NCBI GenBank assembly: GCA_003556985.1
Contig: PWPZ01000269.1
Location: 1-12,558, forward strand
From: Bacteroidota bacterium
Lineage (GTDB): Bacteria > Bacteroidota > Bacteroidia > Bacteroidales > PUMT01
DNA length: 12,558 nt
Direction: 5' to 3'
The notes beneath the pieces are model-generated. The model searched no databases and was not told the DNA's origin. It saw nothing but the letters and a program-made list of their open reading frames with translations. Positions 7,570 through 12,558 of this stretch are shown in pieces. The stretch's first letter is position 1, and the number at the start of each line of letters is the position of its first letter. The translations under genes were made by a program, and so were the position numbers.

Positions 7570-7594
7570 GTTTTATTTTCATAGAAATGCTTTT
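7549..7594 (+). terminator. Weak terminator-like hairpin after the LysE-type gene
   Basis: GCATTTCT (7549-7556, still inside the end of the coding region) pairs with AGAAATGC (7583-7590), and T7591-T7594 follow. With one G-U and one further pair the stem reaches ten base pairs, but the loop is long (about 22 nt). A second copy of the right arm (GAAATGCC, 7608-7615) could compete for the left arm. Termination is plausible but weak. Confidence 0.4.
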
Positions 7595-7746
7595 GTTATT
7601 TTGCATGGAAATGCCTGAATAACATACCACTCAATACATAACCAGGATTATAAGGTTGAAAGCCATAATAATTCTGAAGGATACTTCATCGTTTACTTCC
7701 TGCTGCATCATATAATTATGCAACTAATTACAAACTTGACTTTTAG

Positions 7747-7778
7747 TTTTTTATTTGAAGATTATTTATGTAATTTTG
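7747..7778 (+). promoter_or_regulatory. Putative rpsA promoter
   Basis: TAATTTTG at 7771-7778 is an exact TAnnTTTG element followed by C, the commonest form in Bacteroidota. A T-rich run at 7747-7752 is at -33 distance. Transcription would start near 7782, almost at the first base of the leader hairpin. An imperfect palindrome, TGCAT/ATGCA (7704-7722), lies upstream. Confidence 0.6.
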
Positions 7779-7781
7779 CAG

Positions 7782-7841
7782 TCCCATTTTGTGGGCCTTA
7801 ATTCACCTATTGTTTAACCCGGTAACTGCGGTTACCACAGT
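7782..7841 (+). promoter_or_regulatory. Structured rpsA mRNA leader
   Basis: The short leader (about 78 nt) holds two compact hairpins. CCCA/TGGG with loop TTTTG (7783-7795) lies at the probable 5' end of the transcript. GGTAAC/GTTACC with loop TGCG (7821-7836) lies 24 nt before the ATG. A third pairing, ACTG..GG with CC..CAGT (7825-7841), overlaps the second and excludes it. S1 autoregulates its own translation through leader hairpins in other bacteria; a similar role here is inferred. Confidence 0.4.
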
Positions 7842-7859
7842 ATTTTAATTATTAACTAA

Positions 7860-10292
7860 ATGTCAGATGAAAACAAAAATTTAGCAGCAGGCAACGAAGA
7901 TGCTGTTGAAAACACCAACGAACAAAAAACAGAAGTTACAAAATCGAAGGTAGAGGAAACCTCTGTTGAGGAAAGTCCTGCTGAGGAAATTACCTCTGAG
8001 CAAACCTCTGCTGAGCAAACTCCTTCAGAAGAATCCAAATCGGAAAATGCACCTGTTGAAGAATCAACTGATGCTGCTGCGGAAATAGTGGAAGAGAAAG
8101 TTCAGGAAGCTGTTGAAGCAAATGAACTTCCTGAACCCGGCGATTTTGACTGGGATTCTATTGGAAAAAAACAAGATACTTACTCCAAGTCAGAAAGAGA
8201 ACGTCTTGAAAGTATTTATGATGAAACACTTAAGTCCATTGGTGAAGGTGAAGTAATTGATGGTACTGTTGTTTCAATGAACAACCGTGAGGTTGTTGTA
8301 AATATTGGCTTCAAATCTGATGGTGTTATTCCTGCTGCAGAAGTTCGTTATAATCCCGAACTGAAGTCGGGCGATAAAATTGAAGTTTACGTTGAAAGTC
8401 AGGAAGATACCAGCGGCCAGTTGGTGCTTTCACATAAAAAGGCCCGTACACTTCGCTCCTGGGAAAGAATTAACAATGCCATGGAGCAGGATGAAATCAT
8501 CAATGGTTATGTGAAATGCCGTACCAAGGGTGGTTTGATCGTTGACGTATTTGGAATTGAGGCTTTCCTTCCCGGTTCGCAAATTGACGTTAAACCTATC
8601 CGTGATTACGATATCTATGTGGGTAAAACCATGGAATTTAAGGTTGTGAAGATTAATCACGAATACAAAAACGTAGTAGTTTCTCACAAAGCACTTATCG
8701 AAGCTGAGCTTGAAATCCAGAAAGCTGAGATCATTTCCAAGCTTGAAAAAGGTCAGATCCTTGAAGGTACCGTTAAGAATATTACCTCCTATGGTGTATT
8801 TGTTGACCTTGGTGGTGTTGACGGTTTGGTACATATTACCGACCTTTCTTGGGGTCGTATCAACCATCCTGAAGAAATTGTTGAGCTTGATCAGAAGATC
8901 AACGTGGTTATCCTTGATTTCGATGACAATAAGAAACGAATCGCACTTGGTCTCAAGCAGCTTACCTCGCACCCATGGGATTCTCTTGATCCCGAACTTA
9001 AAATCGGCGACAAGGTTAAAGGTAAAGTTGTTGTAATTGCCGACTATGGTGCATTCATAGAAATTGCCCCCGGAGTTGAAGGTTTGATACACGTATCTGA
9101 AATGTCATGGTCGCAACACCTGCGCACTGCTCAGGACTTCCTGAAGGTGGGTGATGAGGTGGAAGGTGTTATCCTTACTCTCGATCGTGAAGAAAGAAAA
9201 ATGTCGCTTGGTATCAAGCAACTCATTCCCGATCCATGGGAAAACATTCATGAAAAGTATCCTAACAGTAGCAAGCACACTGCTACCGTAAGAAACTTTA
9301 CCAACTTCGGTATTTTTGTTGAGTTGGAAGAAGGTGTTGACGGACTTATTCACATCAGCGACCTTTCATGGAGTAAAAAAATCAAGCACCCTGCTGAATT
9401 TACCAAGATTGGTGAAAGCATAGAGGTTGTTGTTCTCGATGTGGACAAGGAAAACCGTCGTTTAAGTCTTGGACACAAACAACTGGAAGAAAACCCATGG
9501 GATGTTTTTGAATCTGTATTTACTTTGGATTCTGTTCATCAGGGTACCATTGTAGGTTCATCTGACAAAGGAGTTATTGTGGCTCTTCCTTATGGTGTTG
9601 AAGGATTCGCTCCTACACGCCACATTTTAAAAGAAGACGGAACCGCTGCCAAAATGGATGAAACACTTGATTTTAAAGTGATTGAATTCAATAAAGATAG
9701 CAAGAAAATAGTGGTTTCTCACTCCAAAGTTTATCAGGACGCACAGAACCAGGAGAAAGCTTCTGCTGTGGCTGAAAAACGCGCCCAAGAAAAATCTACC
9801 AAAAAGACGGTTAAAAAGATCAAGGATACCATGGAGAAAACCACTCTTGGCGACCTTGGCGTATTGGCCAACCTGAGAAGCGATTTGGAGAAATCTGAAA
9901 AAACTCCTAAGAAAGCTGCTCCTAAAGCAGAGGTTAAGAAAGAAGAAGCTCCTAAAAAAGAAGAAGCTCCTAAAAAAGAAGAGGCTCCTGGAACAGAGAA
10001 AGCCGAAGAGAAGAAAGAAGCTTCCAAGGTAACAGAAAAAGCTGAAAAGAAGAAGGCTGAGCCTAAAGAAGTAAAAGCTGAAGAGAAGAAAGAAGAGCCC
10101 AAAGCTGATGAAACTCCTAAAGCAGATAAGGCCCCAAAGAAAGAAGCGACTGCTAAAAAGGAGACTGCAAAGTCTGAAAAGGAAGAAGCTGATGCTCCTG
10201 CTCCAAAGGCAAAAGCTAAGGAGGAAGCAGCTAAAGATGATGTTGCTGAAGAGAAATCAGAAGATGCTGATAAAAAAGATAAGAAAGAATAA
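7860..10292 (+). CDS. rpsA: 30S ribosomal protein S1 with long charged tails
   Basis: S1 binds mRNA on the 30S subunit and helps initiation, especially on leaders without a Shine-Dalgarno. The 810-residue product is well above the typical length (about 560-600). Residues 1 to about 95 are a Glu/Ser/Thr-rich acidic extension. Six S1 RNA-binding domains follow at about 128-192, 212-277, 298-367, 384-453, 470-541 and 556-622. The third to fifth carry the canonical GVFVDL/VDGLVHITDLSW-type signature and are most alike; the first, second and sixth are more divergent. Residues 630-680 look helical. Residues 681-810 are Lys/Glu/Ala/Pro-rich low complexity with KKEEAP repeats, probably disordered. 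The gene has its own promoter, a structured leader and a strong terminator. Confidence 0.96.
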   Translation: MSDENKNLAAGNEDAVENTNEQKTEVTKSKVEETSVEESPAEEITSEQTSAEQTPSEESKSENAPVEESTDAAAEIVEEKVQEAVEANELPEPGDFDWDSIGKKQDTYSKSERERLESIYDETLKSIGEGEVIDGTVVSMNNREVVVNIGFKSDGVIPAAEVRYNPELKSGDKIEVYVESQEDTSGQLVLSHKKARTLRSWERINNAMEQDEIINGYVKCRTKGGLIVDVFGIEAFLPGSQIDVKPIRDYDIYVGKTMEFKVVKINHEYKNVVVSHKALIEAELEIQKAEIISKLEKGQILEGTVKNITSYGVFVDLGGVDGLVHITDLSWGRINHPEEIVELDQKINVVILDFDDNKKRIALGLKQLTSHPWDSLDPELKIGDKVKGKVVVIADYGAFIEIAPGVEGLIHVSEMSWSQHLRTAQDFLKVGDEVEGVILTLDREERKMSLGIKQLIPDPWENIHEKYPNSSKHTATVRNFTNFGIFVELEEGVDGLIHISDLSWSKKIKHPAEFTKIGESIEVVVLDVDKENRRLSLGHKQLEENPWDVFESVFTLDSVHQGTIVGSSDKGVIVALPYGVEGFAPTRHILKEDGTAAKMDETLDFKVIEFNKDSKKIVVSHSKVYQDAQNQEKASAVAEKRAQEKSTKKTVKKIKDTMEKTTLGDLGVLANLRSDLEKSEKTPKKAAPKAEVKKEEAPKKEEAPKKEEAPGTEKAEEKKEASKVTEKAEKKKAEPKEVKAEEKKEEPKADETPKADKAPKKEATAKKETAKSEKEEADAPAPKAKAKEEAAKDDVAEEKSEDADKKDKKE
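9936..9989 (+). repeat. Three tandem 18-bp repeats in the rpsA tail (KKEEAP)
   Basis: Units at 9936-9953, 9954-9971 and 9972-9989 differ by only one or two bases from AAAAAAGAAGAAGCTCCT, and each encodes a hexapeptide of the KKEEAP type. The near identity at DNA level suggests recent slippage or duplication within an already low-complexity tail. Copy number may vary between strains. Confidence 0.85.
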
Positions 10293-10326
10293 TAGAAGAA
10301 TAGTACTTTTAAGTCTTATTCAAATG

Positions 10327-10360
10327 AAAAAGGGATGAATTTGGTTTCATCCCTTTTTTT
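10327..10360. terminator. Bidirectional terminator between rpsA and the TPR gene
   Basis: GGGATGAA (10332-10339) pairs with TTCATCCC (10346-10353). A's at 10327-10331 and T's at 10354-10360 extend the stem and provide a T tract on either strand. It lies 34 bp after the rpsA stop and 62 bp beyond the end of the convergent TPR gene, so it can serve both transcripts. Confidence 0.9.
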
Positions 10361-10422
10361 AATTCCTGTAAATAGAATAAAAGGATTAATGTATTTGCTC
10401 TGCCTGGTTAAATTAGCAGAGT

Positions 10423-11658
10423 TTAGGGGCAAAAAATTTTAAGTCTTTCCTTTGCTTCCGGGTGACCCAGTTCTGCAGCTTTTCTGAGATCTTCACAGGC
10501 ACTGCTCGGGTTTTCATTGACAGCATGAGCGGCTGCCCTGTTGTAATAATTTCCGGCACATGGATTAAGAATTATTGCTTTGTTAAAATCTTCAATAGCC
10601 TCTAATGTTTTACCCTCCTTTATGAGCATTTCACCTCTTCTTTCATAAACCATATGATTATCCGGATTTAGGTTTACGGCAATAAGGTAATCATTCATTG
10701 CCTGTGATTTTCTTCCCAGTATGTAATAAGAATCAGCACGGTAAACGTAGGCTATTGCATGGTTCCGGTTTTGGCCAATTACCCTTGTAAAGTCACGAAC
10801 AGCAGCATCAAATTCTCCGGCATAATAATAGGATAGAGCTCTTTTAAACTGAGTTTCTTCATTTCTTTGTCTGAAGGTGTTAATTAGTGTAGTATAATCT
10901 TCTATTGCCCGGTTAAAATCTCCGGAGCTATAAAAGGCATCGGCTCTTAGCTGATAAATATGTTGCGAATTGATTCCCCCCTGAATTGCAAGGGTCAGAT
11001 CATCGGCAGCCTGGTCAAAATGCTCCTGTTTAAATAGCACTATTCCCCTTTCATATCTTACCTCAGCATGCATCGAATCCATTTCAATGGCTTTGCTGAA
11101 ATCATTAAATGCAGACTCATAATCTCCTTCCTGTTCGTACAATTTACCCCTGCTTAGATACACATTCGGGTTTTTATGCCCCAGTTCAATAACTTTTGTG
11201 ATGTCTGTTATAGCCGGTTTTAAATTACTGTTCCTGATATGGATTTCTGAACGCTTCAGGTAGGCCTGCAGGTTTTTTGGATTGATACTTATGGATTGGG
11301 AGTAGTCATCCAAAGCACGCATATGGTTATCTGTAGCTGTCCATGCATATGCCCTGTAAAGAAATGCATCTGCAAAATCGGGCTTATAGTCAATGGCAAT
11401 GGAGAAATCATTTATAGCATTTTCAAAGTCATTAATATAAAGATAGGAACGTCCTCTTTCAAAATATGCTTCGTGAAAATGTGGAATCTTTTCAATTGCC
11501 TCATTGAAATTTTTTATGGCATCTTCATAATTTTCAACGGCCATAGAGTTGATACCTCTATTATATGCTTCATTTGCAGATTGACCTTTGATCAAAATCG
11601 GGGTAAATAACAAGAGGAGAAACAACTTTAATATATGGTGTTTCCAAAAATAATTCAT
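10423..11658 (-). CDS. Secreted/periplasmic tetratricopeptide-repeat protein
   Basis: This 411-residue protein begins with a signal peptide (MNYFWKHH, then a Leu-rich core, with cleavage near residue 26). About eleven consecutive TPR units fill the rest, from residue 28 to about 402. Typical repeats show the pattern AY..RG..Y...G....A..DF..AI...P, for example around 62-95, 96-129, 164-197, 301-335 and 336-369. There is no catalytic or membrane domain, so it is most likely a protein-protein interaction scaffold in the periplasm or on the envelope. The last repeat (ACEDLRKAAELGHPEA) resembles a Sel1-like end. The partner cannot be read from the sequence; neighbouring genes point to no specific pathway. 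It has its own putative promoter and converges on rpsA. Confidence 0.88.
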   Translation of the reverse strand: MNYFWKHHILKLFLLLLFTPILIKGQSANEAYNRGINSMAVENYEDAIKNFNEAIEKIPHFHEAYFERGRSYLYINDFENAINDFSIAIDYKPDFADAFLYRAYAWTATDNHMRALDDYSQSISINPKNLQAYLKRSEIHIRNSNLKPAITDITKVIELGHKNPNVYLSRGKLYEQEGDYESAFNDFSKAIEMDSMHAEVRYERGIVLFKQEHFDQAADDLTLAIQGGINSQHIYQLRADAFYSSGDFNRAIEDYTTLINTFRQRNEETQFKRALSYYYAGEFDAAVRDFTRVIGQNRNHAIAYVYRADSYYILGRKSQAMNDYLIAVNLNPDNHMVYERRGEMLIKEGKTLEAIEDFNKAIILNPCAGNYYNRAAAHAVNENPSSACEDLRKAAELGHPEAKERLKIFCP

Positions 11659-11707
11659 GGAAAAAATGGCTTGACAAATTTGAAAATTCAGGATTTCTTT
11701 ACTACTG

Positions 11708-11715
11708 CAAAAGTA
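11708..11715 (-). promoter_or_regulatory. Putative -7 element of the TPR-gene promoter
   Basis: Read on the minus strand, TACTTTTG (11715 down to 11708) is an exact TAnnTTTG followed by C. The expected start near 11704 leaves a leader of about 46 nt before the ATG at 11658. No good -33 TTTG is visible. The element lies within a small inverted repeat, CTACT/AGTAG (11702-11716). Confidence 0.5.
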
Positions 11716-11808
11716 GCCAGAATTCTTTAATTTCGGGACCTTAATTATGTAAATTCTTTAGTATTTAATAAAGTTTAGTAAAAAAGTACTGTATTACCTT
11801 ATATTATG

Positions 11809-12558
11809 CTAAGAATGTTGTATTTGAATTAGTTGTGAATAAGTTTTTGTTGGAGTAAAGAATCTGATTATGAATATTCCGGGGGGTAAATGCGAAACAT
11901 TAACTGTACCGATCTGCTCGCTTAGTTCTTGTCGCAATATGGCTTTCCCATCGATGGTGAATATTTCCAGTTGCAAAATAATCTCATCAGATGAAAAATG
12001 AAAATTATTTGTCGCAGGATTGGGGTAGATCTTTAATTTTGTAAAGTTATCAACAATACCTGTTTGCACTGTTGTATCTCCCCATATCATCTCCACAAAT
12101 TCAGGTCTGTCGACAAAAGGATTTCGGTTTCCCTGAATCTGGTAAACCATATCGTTACGCATTCTCTCCCTTTGACTAACCGGATCATTATGGTGCCAGT
12201 CAAGCAGCATGTCGATAACCCATGGTTGGTAACCGGGGTAAATATTATGGTCGAACATGTGATTACCTTCTTCGCTATAAGTCCAGTTTTCAATCCGGTC
12301 TTCATATCTGGTAACCATGTAAAAGAATGTGCGGGCAAGATCTCCTTTATAAGCATCGATGGGTTCAAAAGCCGTACCGGAAAAATTATCGCCGGCTGTT
12401 TGATTGCCCAGCCTGCTGCCATTCATTGACGTCCAGTAAGGGTTTTCCACCATTCCGAATGGGAAATTAGCCCGTTGTGCATTTACGTATTTATCTACAG
12501 GATAAATGTGGTAAAGATCGGTATTCATAGGATCTTCTGAACCCCCAAACCATGAGCG
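11809..12558 (-). CDS. Extracellular endonuclease I with T9SS sorting domain (5' end outside window)
   Basis: This is the C-terminal 249 residues of a secreted DNA/RNA nuclease of the endonuclease I family. In-frame residues upstream of the first visible ATG (12526-12528) read RSWFGGSEDP, which in this family follows the catalytic HSWP-type motif, so that ATG is internal and the gene continues beyond 12558. Family landmarks in order are DLYHIYPVDKYVNAQR, NGSRLG, AFEPIDAYKGDLART, the TRYED stretch, LLDWHHNDPVSQRE and YQIQGNRNPFVDRPEFVEMIWG. From LKIYPNPA onward (about residue 175) the last 75 residues match a type A T9SS sorting domain, which indicates export across the outer membrane. The probable role is nutrient acquisition from extracellular nucleic acid or degradation of matrix DNA. 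The catalytic His is not in view. Confidence 0.92.
   Translation of the reverse strand, partial: RSWFGGSEDPMNTDLYHIYPVDKYVNAQRANFPFGMVENPYWTSMNGSRLGNQTAGDNFSGTAFEPIDAYKGDLARTFFYMVTRYEDRIENWTYSEEGNHMFDHNIYPGYQPWVIDMLLDWHHNDPVSQRERMRNDMVYQIQGNRNPFVDRPEFVEMIWGDTTVQTGIVDNFTKLKIYPNPATNNFHFSSDEIILQLEIFTIDGKAILRQELSEQIGTVNVSHLPPGIFIIRFFTPTKTYSQLIQIQHS

Noticed and set aside
8430..9092. 220-codon minus-strand ORF inside rpsA
   Set aside because: It is antisense to four well-conserved S1 domains, and its sequence shows no family features. It is a codon-bias shadow of rpsA.
9936..9989. Tandem repeats as a CRISPR array
   Set aside because: The units are contiguous, 18 bp, in frame with rpsA and without spacers, so this is a protein-coding repeat.
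9734..10102. Ser/Phe/Ala-rich minus-strand ORF over the rpsA tail
   Set aside because: It is the mirror of the Lys/Glu/Ala repeats, so its apparent repeats come from the sense strand.
10398..10421. CTCTGC/GCAGAG inverted repeat just after the TPR gene
   Set aside because: It has six base pairs, a 12-nt loop and no T tract on the minus strand. The stronger bidirectional terminator at 10327-10360 is enough.
12087..12422. Overlapping ORFs on both strands within the endonuclease gene
   Set aside because: The endonuclease I frame carries the family motifs across the whole interval; the others are shadows.

Overview
The window looks like ordinary chromosome of a member of the Bacteroidota, probably an uncultured or environmental Bacteroidales-like lineage. 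Four things support this. Four putative promoters carry the Bacteroidota -7 element TAnnTTTG. There is a secreted endonuclease I with a type IX secretion (T9SS) C-terminal sorting domain. The lysyl-tRNA synthetase has a C-terminal extension of the kind I recall from this phylum. Shine-Dalgarno sequences are essentially absent. Base composition is moderately AT-rich and even, and I see no mobile element, CRISPR array, prophage or tRNA.

Layout. Positions 1-79 are the 3' end of a 5S rRNA, followed by a strong terminator. A minus-strand two-gene unit follows (about 2988 down to 230). Its first gene is a BASS-family (bile acid:sodium symporter) transporter with an unusual N-terminal periplasmic part made of two BamE/SmpA-like repeats. 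It overlaps by 4 bp (ATGA) a membrane-associated glycerolipid acyltransferase. A divergent intergenic stretch of about 440 bp holds a hairpin, a promoter and a possible 19-codon leader ORF. Then comes lysS on the plus strand with a textbook terminator. Next is a plus-strand pair with its own promoter: a GH3-family acyl-adenylating amidosynthetase-like enzyme and, 18 bp later, a LysE/RhtB-type exporter. After a 290-bp gap comes rpsA (ribosomal protein S1) with six S1 domains and very long charged tails. Its short leader contains hairpins that overlap each other. A bidirectional terminator separates rpsA from a convergent secreted TPR-repeat protein. The right end holds the 3' part of an endonuclease I gene that runs off the window.

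How the genes fit together. The 5S rRNA, lysS and rpsA are translation genes with separate promoters and terminators, so they are neighbours rather than one pathway. Two pairs look like functional units. The transporter/acyltransferase pair is probably translationally coupled and acts at the inner membrane. The GH3/LysE pair suggests synthesis of an acyl-amino-acid conjugate, or amino-acid homeostasis, linked to export. These pairs are the best candidates for something undescribed, but the assignments rest on motifs read by eye and no database search was possible.
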